From JAPOUP01 sp026708635 (GTDB lineage: Bacteria > Pseudomonadota > Alphaproteobacteria > Rhodobacterales > Rhodobacteraceae), in NCBI GenBank assembly GCA_965200115.1, contig OZ241336.1:3782001-3846000 (forward strand): a stretch of 64,000 nt of DNA, in the 5' to 3' direction. The notes beneath the pieces were generated by a model. It had not been told where the DNA came from. It saw only the letters and a program-made list of their open reading frames with translations, and searched no databases. Made by a program: the position numbers and the translations under genes. How positions within the stretch are numbered: position 1 is the stretch's first letter; every line of letters starts with the position of its first letter. Shown piece after piece: positions 27,148 through 35,627 of this stretch.

Positions 27148-28320
27148 TCAGATCGGGATGTAGTCGACGCTTTCACCCGCCTCTCGGGGTCCATCGCCGA
27201 CCGGTCTGATCAGAAGCGCGTTCGCCTGGCCCAGCACTGTCAGAAGCCCACTGTCCTGTCGATCGAAAGGAGCGATGCCATCCCCTGATAGCCGCGCCCG
27301 CATATAATGTTCGCGCGGACCATTCGGGCCAATGCCGCGGGAGAGCGGCGCCCTGTATCGTTGCGCGGGTCCGCGTTCCAACCCTAGCATAGCGCGTATG
27401 AGCGGAAGCATGAACACATGACAGCATACCAGCGAGGACACCGGATTGCCCGGAAGGCCGATCATCGCATGACCTGGCAGACGTCCAGCCATCACGGGTT
27501 TACCGGGCCGCATGGCGATCTTCAGAAACGAGAGTTCCATACCCAGTTCTTCGGTAACCGAAGCCACTAAATCATGATCGCCGACCGACGCCCCGCCAAT
27601 GGTAACGACGAGGTCCGCTCCTTCGGCGAGTTCGAACGCCGTGCGTAGGCAGGCGACGTCGTCGCGCGCGATCGGAAGAATTCTTGCCCGCGCGCCCTGG
27701 TCCTCCAGCATCGCCTTCAGTCCGAATGCGTTGGACGCGACGATCTGGTCGGGTCCGGGAGTCCCGCCGGGCATGACGAGTTCGTCTCCCGTAGAGATGA
27801 GCGCCACCGTGGGGCGCTTGGCAACGGCCACTCTGTCGACGTTCATCGAGGCCAGAAGCGCGAGGTCGGACGGCCGTAAACGACGGGGTGCCGTGATTTC
27901 AGTTCCAACCCTGAAATCCGAGCCTACCGGGCGGACATGGGTGCTGGAGTCCAGTTCGCCGCGCAATGTGACGAGGTTTCCGTCGCGGGTTACGTCCTCC
28001 TGGATAACCACCCTGTCAGCACCGGCGGGCACGGGCGCACCGGTGAAGATCCGGATCGCCTCACCCGCACCGACGGCTCCGCTAAATCCATGTCCCGCCG
28101 CCGATGTGCCGATGACACGGAGCTCCGTTCCCGCGACCGCGTCCTCGCCGCGCACCGCGTAACCATCCATCGCTGACGTGCGGAAGGGTGGTTGGTCGCG
28201 GCGGGCCCGGACTGAATCCGCGAGGACGCGACCGGCCGCCGACGCGATCGGTACCGTCTCGGGCGGCATGGTGGCCGCGAGGTCCAGAATTCGGGACAGC
28301 GCTTCAGAAACGGTAATCAC
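27148..28320 (-). CDS. moeA: Molybdopterin molybdotransferase
   Basis: 390 residues, normal for MoeA, which inserts molybdate into adenylylated molybdopterin. Seen motifs: PPFRTSAMDGYAVRGED near 45, FTGAPVPAGADRVVIQED near 93, STGDELVMPGG and GGASVGDHD in the MogA-like domain, MRPGKPVMAG and the LPGNPVSSLVC loop; the C-terminal domain IV is present. It is the last gene of a chain (trpG, trpD, trpC, moaC, moeA) in which each start overlaps the previous stop by four bases. This coupling of trp and molybdenum cofactor genes is common in alphaproteobacteria. Confidence 0.96.
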   Translation of the reverse strand: MITVSEALSRILDLAATMPPETVPIASAAGRVLADSVRARRDQPPFRTSAMDGYAVRGEDAVAGTELRVIGTSAAGHGFSGAVGAGEAIRIFTGAPVPAGADRVVIQEDVTRDGNLVTLRGELDSSTHVRPVGSDFRVGTEITAPRRLRPSDLALLASMNVDRVAVAKRPTVALISTGDELVMPGGTPGPDQIVASNAFGLKAMLEDQGARARILPIARDDVACLRTAFELAEGADLVVTIGGASVGDHDLVASVTEELGMELSFLKIAMRPGKPVMAGRLPGHAMIGLPGNPVSSLVCCHVFMLPLIRAMLGLERGPAQRYRAPLSRGIGPNGPREHYMRARLSGDGIAPFDRQDSGLLTVLGQANALLIRPVGDGPREAGESVDYIPI

Positions 28321-28793
28321 TTAGCCTCGTAACGTCCTGATTTTCCGCCATCCTTAAAGGTCAGACGTATTTCGGAGATCTGCATGGACCTCTCGATGGC
28401 CTTCGCCATGTCATAGATTGTAAGAGCGGCTGTGGAGACCGCCGTAAGTGCCTCCATTTCCACACCCGTCCTGCCCGAGGTAGTCACCGTCGCCTCTATA
28501 CGGATGCCGGGAAGATCGCGGTCGGGTGTGAGTTCGACCATGATCCCGTCGATAGGCAACGGATGGCACAACGGCACTAGATCGGAGGTTCTTTTCGCGC
28601 CCATGATTCCCGCCAGTCGGGCCGCGGCCAGGACGTCACCCTTTCGTATCTGACCCTCGATGATGGCGTCTAGCGTCTGACCGGACATTCTGACGCAGCC
28701 GGTTGCGGTCGCGGTGCGCGATGTCACCGGTTTGCCGGAGACGTTCACCATACGGGCATTTCCCGACGCATCGATATGTGTTAGCCGTTTCAC
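28317..28793 (-). CDS. moaC: Cyclic pyranopterin monophosphate synthase
   Basis: 158 residues, typical for MoaC. It starts LTHIDASGNARMVNVSGKP, has KGDVLAAARLAGIMGAKRTSDLVPLCHPLPI, where the LCHPL histidine and neighbouring lysines line the active site, then GRTGVEMEALTAVSTAALTIYDM and the end KDGGKSGRY. MoaC, with MoaA, converts GTP into cyclic pyranopterin monophosphate, the first step of molybdenum cofactor synthesis. It overlaps trpC and moeA by four bases each. Confidence 0.97.
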   Translation of the reverse strand: MKRLTHIDASGNARMVNVSGKPVTSRTATATGCVRMSGQTLDAIIEGQIRKGDVLAAARLAGIMGAKRTSDLVPLCHPLPIDGIMVELTPDRDLPGIRIEATVTTSGRTGVEMEALTAVSTAALTIYDMAKAIERSMQISEIRLTFKDGGKSGRYEAK

Positions 28794-29596
28794 CGGAAGG
28801 GTGCCGGATCGGTGAGCAGGGCGCGTGTGGCCGCCGCCACATCGGTCTTTCGCATCAAACTTTCCCCTATCAGGAACGCGCGGGCGCCATGACCGGCCAT
28901 ATCTGCGAGGTCGGCGGGCGACCTGAGTCCAGATTCCGAAATCATGAGCCGGTCCGGCGGGACCAGAGCGGATAGACGACGCGTGGTTTCGAGAGTGGTC
29001 TCGAACGTCTTGAGGTTTCGGTTGTTTATCCCGACCAGCCGCGTTCTTAGTTCCAGGCTCCGCTCAAGCTCGGTCTCGTCGTGGACCTCAGCCACGACGT
29101 CCATTCCCCATCGCAGCGCGGCGTCTTCAAGTTCCATTGCCTGATTGTCCGAAACGCCGGCCATTATGATCAGTATACAGTCCGCGCCCAGGGCTCGCGC
29201 TTCGGCGATCTGGTAGGGGTCGTACATGAAGTCCTTGCGCAGGACCGGCAGGGAAACGGCATCGCGGGCGCTTACGAGGTGGGCATCGGCACCCTGGAAA
29301 GACGGAATGTCCGTCAAGACACTTAGACACGTGGCGCCACCGGCCTCGTAGGCATAGGCCAGCTTCGATGCGTCGAAATCCCCTCTTATCAGACCTTTCG
29401 AGGGGCTGGCCCTCTTGATTTCGGCGATCAGTCCGTAGCCGGTTCTCACGGCGTCCCGAAGGCGGTCGGCGAACCCACGTGTCGGGGTGGCGGCCGTGGC
29501 CGCCGACTCCACATCGCCAATGGGACGGGCGGCCTTGCTCTCGGCGATTTCCTCCATTTTGTAGGCCTTGATCCGATCGAGTACCGTGCCGGTCAT
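28790..29596 (-). CDS. trpC: Indole-3-glycerol-phosphate synthase
   Basis: 268 residues, TIM-barrel TrpC, which closes the indole ring from carboxyphenylamino-deoxyribulose phosphate. Conserved elements appear intact: LIAEIKRASPSKGLIRGDFD (catalytic lysine and phosphate site), LSVLTDIPSFQGAD, LPVLRKDFMYDPYQI, VVAEVHDETELE, LVGINNRNLKTF and ISESGLRSPADL, GESLMRK. Nothing suggests decay, unlike trpG and trpE in the same window. It overlaps trpD and moaC by four bases. Confidence 0.97.
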   Translation of the reverse strand: MTGTVLDRIKAYKMEEIAESKAARPIGDVESAATAATPTRGFADRLRDAVRTGYGLIAEIKRASPSKGLIRGDFDASKLAYAYEAGGATCLSVLTDIPSFQGADAHLVSARDAVSLPVLRKDFMYDPYQIAEARALGADCILIIMAGVSDNQAMELEDAALRWGMDVVAEVHDETELERSLELRTRLVGINNRNLKTFETTLETTRRLSALVPPDRLMISESGLRSPADLADMAGHGARAFLIGESLMRKTDVAAATRALLTDPAPFR

Positions 29597-30609
29597 GCCG
29601 CCCCCGACGTCACGCGCGCCAACCCGTCGACCTTGGCCTTGGCGCTCCCTGAATCTATGCTTGCCGCCGCCATCTCAACGCCATTGCGCAGGTCGCTGGC
29701 GTGGCTGGCCAGCACCAAAGCCGCGGCCGCGTTTAGGAGCACGGCATCACGGTAAGCTCCCTTCGCTCCACCCAGTAGGGCCCTAAAGGCGATTCCGTTT
29801 TCCTCCGGCGTTCCACCGAGTATCGCCTGGAATGGATGAACCGGAAGCCCCGCGTCCTCCGGCGACATTTCGGTTTCGGTCACGTTGTCGTGAAGAACGG
29901 CCACCCATGAAGATCCGCAGATCGAGAGTTCATCGGTGCCGTCGGCTCCGTGAACCAACCACGCCCGTTCGGTTCCGAGCATCTGAAGCGTCTCGGCCAT
30001 CGGTCGAATCAGATCGCGGGAGAAAGCGCCGGTGAGTTGGTATCTGACGCCCGCCGGATTGGTGAGCGGTCCGAGGATATTGAAGATCGTGCGGGTTCCC
30101 AGCTCCGCCCGGGCGGGTCCGACATGCGCCATGGCGGGATGGTGCATGGGTGCCATCATGAAGCCAATGCCGACGTCATCCAGCGCGCGTGTGACGGTCT
30201 CGGGGCCAACCATGACGTCAATGCCTACCTGTGCCAGCACGTCTGCCGCACCGGATCTGGACGATAGATTTTTATTCCCGTGCTTCGCGACCGGTACCCC
30301 CGCGCCCGCGACCACGAAGGCCGCCGCGGTCGAGATGTTCAGCGTGCCCTTGCCGTCGCCTCCGGTGCCTACGATATCGACCGCACCGGCCGGAGCGATG
30401 ACGCGGTTGCACTTGGCGCGCATGATACTCGCCGCGGCCGCATATTCCCCGACGGTTTCACCACGGGTGCGAAGCGCCATCAGCAGGCCACCGATCTGAC
30501 TGGGTGTGGCCTTTCCCTCGAATAGAATTCCGAAGGCCGTCTCGGCCTCGGCGCGGGTGAGCGGACGGTCCGCCGCGGCCGCGATTAATGGCTTTAGGGA
30601 ATCGCTCAT
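29593..30609 (-). CDS. trpD: Anthranilate phosphoribosyltransferase
   Basis: 338 residues. TrpD joins anthranilate to PRPP. The PRPP/metal site GTGGDGKGTLNISTAAAFVVAG near 82-103, KHGNKNLSSRSGAADVLAQVG near 108-128, the HHPAMAHVGPAR anthranilate tunnel and FNILGPLTNPAG are all intact. It is therefore probably active. This matters because the two genes that would supply its substrate, trpE and trpG, appear inactivated here; the enzyme would depend on anthranilate from another synthase or from outside. It overlaps trpG and trpC by four bases. Confidence 0.96.
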   Translation of the reverse strand: MSDSLKPLIAAAADRPLTRAEAETAFGILFEGKATPSQIGGLLMALRTRGETVGEYAAAASIMRAKCNRVIAPAGAVDIVGTGGDGKGTLNISTAAAFVVAGAGVPVAKHGNKNLSSRSGAADVLAQVGIDVMVGPETVTRALDDVGIGFMMAPMHHPAMAHVGPARAELGTRTIFNILGPLTNPAGVRYQLTGAFSRDLIRPMAETLQMLGTERAWLVHGADGTDELSICGSSWVAVLHDNVTETEMSPEDAGLPVHPFQAILGGTPEENGIAFRALLGGAKGAYRDAVLLNAAAALVLASHASDLRNGVEMAAASIDSGSAKAKVDGLARVTSGAA

Positions 30610-31187
30610 GCCTCCACCGGCATTAGGTCAAGAAAGTTATTCAGAAGCGCGTGCCCGTGCTCGGCCGCTATGGACTCCGGGTGGCACCGCACGCCTGAGA
30701 TCGGCAGCTCCCGGTGCCGAATTCCCATTACGGTGCCGGTCTCCAGCCAGGCGGTGACCTCCAGACAGTATGGCGGACTGCGGCGTTCGACTGTCAGCGA
30801 ATGGTATGTCGCGGCACCGAAGGGTGAGCGCAGGCCGGCCAATGGATCGGCGCCGGAATGCCGTATTCGCCCGACTTTGCCATGCGCGATTTTATCTGAA
30901 CTGACCACTATGCCACCAAATGCCTGTCCAATGGCCTGATGGTCAAGGAAAACGCCCGGAAGAGACACGCCAGCATCCGTGGCTGCGGTAATCGTCTCAA
31001 GGCAGATGCCGGCACGGTTGGTATCGCGGGGTCCGGGGTCGGGCACGATCCCTTCCAGCCGCGGTGCGATGGCCTGTCCCACGCCCGTCGCATCATTGCG
31101 CCGCACGTCAGCCTCCGCTTCCAGTTCTCCGGGGAAATGGGCGAGATTGCAGGTGAGACTATCGTAGCTTTCAATCAGCGGTAGCAT
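30606..31187 (-). CDS. trpG: Anthranilate synthase component II (TrpG) lacking its catalytic cysteine
   Basis: 193 residues aligning along the full length of TrpG, the glutaminase that feeds ammonia to TrpE. The nucleophile elbow GVCLGHQ of the family reads GVFLDHQ: the catalytic cysteine is Phe80 (codon 30948-30950) and the glycine of the oxyanion turn is Asp82. His169 and Glu171 of the triad remain in CHPES. Other conserved places also differ (MLPLIESYDSLTCNLAHFPG, VPDPGPRD). No ribosome binding site is evident before the ATG at 31187. The frame is open, so it may still be made, but glutaminase activity is very unlikely. It is either a gene in early decay or a non-catalytic protein. Confidence 0.85.
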   Translation of the reverse strand: MLPLIESYDSLTCNLAHFPGELEAEADVRRNDATGVGQAIAPRLEGIVPDPGPRDTNRAGICLETITAATDAGVSLPGVFLDHQAIGQAFGGIVVSSDKIAHGKVGRIRHSGADPLAGLRSPFGAATYHSLTVERRSPPYCLEVTAWLETGTVMGIRHRELPISGVRCHPESIAAEHGHALLNNFLDLMPVEA

Positions 31188-31486
31188 TTAACTGTCTTGT
31201 GCGGAAGACCGTGATTCCGTTCTTTCGGTCGCGACATACATGTTCAGAAGCCGGCCCGTCGGTCAAGCCGCATGCGGTAAATTCGGTATTTGCCCGCTAC
31301 TGAACGGAAGAGGCGGACTTGTCCATGGGGTTCCGTGGGTACCGAAGTGGACCTTGATCAAGTCAGCGGTGAATTAACGCCAGAGCCACAATTCCGCGAG
31401 TGCTGGATCGTGCATGAATGCACGCATTGGTAATGAACGTGGGCATTGTCACCGCGATCTCCTCGCAGAGGTTTCCATGATGGCGG
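31188..31486. other. Junction region between trpG and the microcompartment-linked operon
   Basis: About 300 bases with no gene. A perfect 7-bp hairpin, CGTGCAT-GA-ATGCACG at 31409-31424, lies downstream of the isochorismatase gene (minus strand) and might end that operon, though no T-run follows. This is the right-hand (trpG-side) border of the inferred island. Confidence 0.45.
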
Positions 31487-32155
31487 CTATGCGATGAATG
31501 CTTCCACGTCCTCTGAACATACGACGTGGCAGTAGATCATGTTGATGATTTCAAGTTCATGCCGATGCAATGCGTCGGTGGCTGCGGCGCAGCAATCCTC
31601 GACAACAATTACTCCAAAGCTTTCGTCGCAGAGCGAGCGAACGGTCGAGCTCACGCACTGGTCGGTGAATATACCCGCGACGATGACGTCCTTGATGCCC
31701 ATGTTGGAAAGCATCAGGCGCAGGCTGGTGCCGGTCAGTGCGCTGTCCGTTGTCTTTTCGACCACGATCTCGTCGCCAATCGGCTCCAGTTCAGGAACGA
31801 TCTGACTGTCGTCGCGGCCTTTGGGCAATAGCAGGTAATTGAAACCGGGTTTCTTCTGACTCAGGGACCGGTCGCGTCCATCGTCCTTTTGGCATGCGAT
31901 GCGCGCGAACATGACTTCTATGCCCTTGCTGCGTGACCAAGCCATCAAATTCGCCGTGTTGGGGATGACGACATCGTTCATGCGATCGAAGAAAGATTGC
32001 CAGCGGCGCGCCTCATTAGGATCATCCGGCGTCTCAAGGTAAGTGTTCTGGATGTCGATCACCAGGAGCGCCGTGGTCTCAGGATCCAATGTGATGTCGT
32101 CCGGCTCTTCCGCGTTTTCGTAGTAGAAACTACGATAGGCTGTTTTCCAATTCAT
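31487..32155 (-). CDS. Isochorismatase-family cysteine hydrolase
   Basis: 222 residues. The triad of the family is present: Asp34 in LLVIDIQNTYL, Lys134 in VVEKTTDSALTGT and Cys167 in GIFTDQCVSSTVRSL. Members hydrolyse amide or vinyl-ether bonds (nicotinamidase, N-carbamoyl amidases, ureidoacrylate or biuret hydrolases, isochorismatase). The gene overlaps the kinase gene by four bases (ATGA) and is the last of the transporter-SDR-kinase operon tied to the microcompartment. A role in freeing an amine or aminoalcohol from an amide precursor would fit the context but is inference. Confidence 0.9.
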   Translation of the reverse strand: MNWKTAYRSFYYENAEEPDDITLDPETTALLVIDIQNTYLETPDDPNEARRWQSFFDRMNDVVIPNTANLMAWSRSKGIEVMFARIACQKDDGRDRSLSQKKPGFNYLLLPKGRDDSQIVPELEPIGDEIVVEKTTDSALTGTSLRLMLSNMGIKDVIVAGIFTDQCVSSTVRSLCDESFGVIVVEDCCAAATDALHRHELEIINMIYCHVVCSEDVEAFIA

Positions 32156-33159
32156 ACCAGATGCCTATCCAGCCATTCCCGACCCAACCGCGCGGTCGCC
32201 GCCGCGAACCCCTGGGCGAGTTCCTGCGGCTCAGGCGCTTCGATATGGCTGCCGATCCAGGCCAGCAAAGCCATGCGTCGCAGCATTACGAATGTGTCGA
32301 TCTCTACCCTATCAGCCTCATCCAGCGGGCGCACTGACTCGTACCCCCTGAGCCATGCCGCCTTGAAATCGGGAACGCGCGGATCGTCCTCTATGAAGCT
32401 GATGGCGGCGGCGAAATCATACATCAACCAGCCGTAACCACAATCATCGAAATCGATAAGGCGGGTAATGCCGCCATCCACCAACAGGTTGGCGAGCCGC
32501 ATATCGGCGTGGATAAGGTTGTAACGCCCCGGGGCCTTTCCGTAAGCGTCAAGACGGGCGCGGATGGTTGTCTCAACCCGTTCGAGAACGGCCTTCACAT
32601 CCAGGGTCACCTCCGGCGCGTCGCGCCAGTTGCCCCAGGTGGGAGAGTCGCCGAATACCGCGTCAATATCCCAGGTCAGGCGCTCGAACGGGTTCGGTTT
32701 GCTCCACGATATCGCGTGATTGTGGCAGCGGGCCGCTATCGCGCCAAGCTCATGGTAGCCAGCCCTCATGTCACCGCTTTCGTCCGGAGCGTCGCCTTCC
32801 ACGAAGTGAAACAGAACCATGAAACGCGGATCGGCTAGACCGGGGGCTTTTGCCTCCTGAATGGGCGATCCATCTTTGCCGAAGTGATAGCCGGGCGTCT
32901 TGACCGCTTCCTCGGCACCAAGTGCGTCGAGCCAGGCCAGTTCGCATTCGATGGCCCGGCGTGTGTGGTAGTTTTCACGGTGTACACGTAGGATCGAACG
33001 ATATCCGCCCGACGCTTCCACCAGATATGTCGCATTCTCCGAGACATTGATCAGATGCGCCGAGGCACCATGTGGCAATTCCCAAAGAGCGAGCGCGTCG
33101 TTCGCCAGCCCATGCAGATGTCCCAGCAATTCCTCGAGCGGCATATCCGATCCGGCCAT
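32152..33159 (-). CDS. APH-fold kinase, probable aminoalcohol kinase of the microcompartment pathway
   Basis: 335 residues from the ATG at 33159 (GAGGGAG upstream). It is an aminoglycoside-phosphotransferase-fold kinase: VSENATYLVEASGGYRSILRVHR in the N-lobe, the Brenner motif LIHADMRLANLLVD with catalytic Asp, and the metal-binding RLIDFDDCGYGW. In the mycobacterial aminoacetone utilisation microcompartment locus a protein of this fold is (S)-1-amino-2-propanol kinase. The same partners (SDR, class III aminotransferase-fold enzyme, acylating aldehyde dehydrogenase, shell proteins) are present here, so 1-amino-2-propanol or a similar aminoalcohol is the best substrate guess. Homoserine kinase II or choline kinase-like activity is the alternative. 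Confidence 0.85.
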   Translation of the reverse strand: MAGSDMPLEELLGHLHGLANDALALWELPHGASAHLINVSENATYLVEASGGYRSILRVHRENYHTRRAIECELAWLDALGAEEAVKTPGYHFGKDGSPIQEAKAPGLADPRFMVLFHFVEGDAPDESGDMRAGYHELGAIAARCHNHAISWSKPNPFERLTWDIDAVFGDSPTWGNWRDAPEVTLDVKAVLERVETTIRARLDAYGKAPGRYNLIHADMRLANLLVDGGITRLIDFDDCGYGWLMYDFAAAISFIEDDPRVPDFKAAWLRGYESVRPLDEADRVEIDTFVMLRRMALLAWIGSHIEAPEPQELAQGFAAATARLGREWLDRHLV

Positions 33160-33172
33160 TGTTCGCTCCCTC

Positions 33173-33943
33173 TCAGATCTCCTCGATGGCTTCCAGCGAT
33201 TCCGGGATTATCTGGCCGCCATCCACCACAATCTGCTGGCCGGTGATATAGCCCGCTTCCTCCGAGGCGAAGAACAGGGCGGCATTGCCAATGTCCTCCA
33301 CATCACCGAGACGCTTGAGTGGAATCGAGGCGGCCATGGTGTCAATATACTCCTGCCCGAGATCCTGGAGGCCCTCGGTATAGATGTTGCCCGGCATGAC
33401 CGCGTTTATCGTGGTATTGTAGCGTGACAGTTCCATCGCCGCCGTCTTAAGAAACCCGAGCTGGCCTGCCTTGGACGCACCGTAATGCGACCAGCCGGGG
33501 AACCCCGTGACTGGCCCGGTGATGGATGAGGTCAGCACCACGCGACCCTTGCCCGCTTTGTCAAAATGCGGGATCGCGGCCTTGACACACAGAAAGGACG
33601 ACCGCAGGTTGGTCGCCATCACGCCATCCCATTCCTCAGGTTCCATCTCGACTATCTTGGTTTGGGGGAAAGCTCCCGCATTTGCGCAGACCACGTCAAG
33701 CCCGCCCTGCGCATCGGCCGTGCCGTCAACCATCCGCCTGACGGAGGCCCAGTCGGACACGTCGCATACCTCATAGCGGACATCGCCCGCGATGCTACAG
33801 GCCGAGGCCTCAAGGTCGGTCTCGTTGCGGGCCGCAATCGTTACTTTTGCGCCTTGGCGGGCGAACACCGTGGCAATACCGCGTCCGATTCCCTTTGAGC
33901 CACCCGTAACGATGACGCTTTTTCCTTTAAGCGATGTTAGCAT
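33173..33943 (-). CDS. SDR-family oxidoreductase, probable aminoalcohol dehydrogenase
   Basis: 256 residues from the ATG at 33943, with AAGGAGA upstream. It has the classical SDR signatures: TGGSKGIG at about 13-20, CANAGAF, the catalytic serine in LTSSITG, YGASK and NAVMPGNIYTEG. The core is of the FabG/3-oxoacyl reductase type. In RMM-type loci an SDR interconverts aminoacetone and 1-amino-2-propanol with NAD(P)H, the step before phosphorylation. Location between the ABC permeases and the kinase supports such a role; the sequence alone does not fix the substrate. Confidence 0.9.
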   Translation of the reverse strand: MLTSLKGKSVIVTGGSKGIGRGIATVFARQGAKVTIAARNETDLEASACSIAGDVRYEVCDVSDWASVRRMVDGTADAQGGLDVVCANAGAFPQTKIVEMEPEEWDGVMATNLRSSFLCVKAAIPHFDKAGKGRVVLTSSITGPVTGFPGWSHYGASKAGQLGFLKTAAMELSRYNTTINAVMPGNIYTEGLQDLGQEYIDTMAASIPLKRLGDVEDIGNAALFFASEEAGYITGQQIVVDGGQIIPESLEAIEEI

Positions 33944-33966
33944 GGTTTTCTCCTTTTCGGCAGGTT

Positions 33967-34773
33967 TCAAGCCGCGTGGCTGTCGCGTATGCTTCTTGCG
34001 AGCCAAGCCACGGCGAAAGCGGTGAGGATCAGTACAATGGAAGTCACTACGGACATGATCCCCAATGTCGGTACCAAGGGCGAATATCCGGATACCATCT
34101 TGGCGTATAGCCACTCAGGAAGTGTGGAATCGGCACCGGTTGTGAATAGGGACAGCGGAAAGTTCCCCCAGCTTAGCAGTAAAGCGAAAAGTCCGGACGA
34201 AACCAGACCGGGCAAAAGAAGCGGTAATGTGATCTCGCGCAGGATGGTGGGGGTGTTTGCCCCCAAATCACGCGCGGCTTCTTCCAGCGCGGGGTCGAAA
34301 CTGTAGGCGCGGATGGCGACGATCAGCGTTGAGATCGGTGCGATCCACACCAGGTGCGCGACCACGGCGGTCTTCCAGGAAGGGATGATGCCAAGCGCGT
34401 TGAACCACATCAGCAACGCCAGCCCCAAGACCGTTTGCGGGAAAAAAATCGGCAACAGGATCAGTTTCTGGAAGATCGAGCGGTATCGCCATTCATAGCG
34501 CGCGAAGGCCAGTGCGCCGAAGAAGGCGATAACAACAGACAGGATCATGACAATCAGCGCGACGGAGAGAGAGGTAAACAACAGATCTCGCACCGTCCCG
34601 CTTTCAAGAACCTCCGCATACCATTTATAGGAATAGCGTTTGATCGGAAAACTAAGATACCTTGCTTGCGACACGGACGCAAAGCCCACGGATACAAGAG
34701 GCAGATATAGCAGACCAATGACGACTAGGCCGTAAACCAATAGGACAATGCGGGTGGAGCGGGACGCGGGCAT
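33967..34773 (-). CDS. Spermidine/putrescine-type ABC permease (PotC-like)
   Basis: 268 residues from the ATG at 34773, which overlaps the stop of the other permease (TGATG). Six hydrophobic helices; EAA loop EEAARDLGANTPTILREITLPLLLPGL. The start upstream in the open frame is not credible because it would run through the neighbouring gene. Together with the next three genes it forms an importer of the amine class, probably bringing the aminoalcohol or aminoketone to the microcompartment. Confidence 0.93.
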   Translation of the reverse strand: MPASRSTRIVLLVYGLVVIGLLYLPLVSVGFASVSQARYLSFPIKRYSYKWYAEVLESGTVRDLLFTSLSVALIVMILSVVIAFFGALAFARYEWRYRSIFQKLILLPIFFPQTVLGLALLMWFNALGIIPSWKTAVVAHLVWIAPISTLIVAIRAYSFDPALEEAARDLGANTPTILREITLPLLLPGLVSSGLFALLLSWGNFPLSLFTTGADSTLPEWLYAKMVSGYSPLVPTLGIMSVVTSIVLILTAFAVAWLARSIRDSHAA

Positions 34774-35627
34774 CAGCGTTTCCTTCCCATGATCCGATCC
34801 AGATCGACGCGCGAGACGCCAAGCAGAGACAGCGAGCCGATGATGAAAATCAGAATTACGGAAAGAGCGGACCCAAGTGGCCAGTCCTGACCGAAGGTAA
34901 ACGCGGTTTCGATGTCGTCGGCAATGGTGATGACTGCCTGTCCGCCAAGGATCTTGGCTTCGGCCACAGCTCCGGCGGCGAGTACGAAGCTTAGCAGGCA
35001 ACCGACGATGATTCCGGGCGCGGCTAGGGGGATGTCGATTTGGGTGAGAATCTGCCAACGCGTGGCGCCAAGATCCGCGGCGGCCTGACGCGCGTCGTCC
35101 GGGACCATCGAAATGCCTTGAGCCAAGGGGAACAGCATGAAGGGCAAATAGACGTAGACCAGCCCGAAAACGATGATCGGGATGCCATAGAGCGGACTGT
35201 CAAAGCCGATCCCCGTCCAGGCGCGGATATGGCCTTCGATCAATCCGCCTTTCATGAGGGTGAGGACCCAGCCAAATAGCCTGATGTTTTCCGAAACGAA
35301 TAGACTCATTACCACCGCAACGGTCAACACCAGAGTGAAACCCCTGAACACCTTTGCCATGCCATAGGCGAGCGGCCAGCATACAATCAATAGTATAGCG
35401 GTTGACCCCAGCGCCATACCCAGTGACCAAAGCAGGGATCTATAATAGCCCTGCTCAAAGAACACCGAGTAAGCTGAGAAGTCAGGCGTGTTGGTTAGGT
35501 TGAAGACCTTGGGCGGCATGACGGAAAACAAAGCCACCACCATCAAGGGCGCGAAGAATGCGACCAAGAAGACCGCTAGGATCGGAAGGGATGACAGAAA
35601 ACCCAGTCTTCTGTTTAGCTTCTGCAT
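34773..35627 (-). CDS. Spermidine/putrescine-type ABC permease (PotB-like)
   Basis: 284 residues starting MQKLNRRLGFLSSLPILAVF, with six membrane helices and the EAA loop DARQAAADLGATRWQILTQIDIPLAAPGI. It overlaps the ATPase stop and the next permease by one to three bases, so the four transporter subunits are made together. A PotB-like subunit fits positively charged small substrates such as aminoalcohols. Confidence 0.93.
   Translation of the reverse strand: MQKLNRRLGFLSSLPILAVFLVAFFAPLMVVALFSVMPPKVFNLTNTPDFSAYSVFFEQGYYRSLLWSLGMALGSTAILLIVCWPLAYGMAKVFRGFTLVLTVAVVMSLFVSENIRLFGWVLTLMKGGLIEGHIRAWTGIGFDSPLYGIPIIVFGLVYVYLPFMLFPLAQGISMVPDDARQAAADLGATRWQILTQIDIPLAAPGIIVGCLLSFVLAAGAVAEAKILGGQAVITIADDIETAFTFGQDWPLGSALSVILIFIIGSLSLLGVSRVDLDRIMGRKR

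Noticed and set aside
30606..31187. Reading trpG as a pabA or carA-like amidotransferase
   Set aside because: The overall sequence and its overlap with trpD match TrpG; the missing cysteine would inactivate any of these glutaminases equally.
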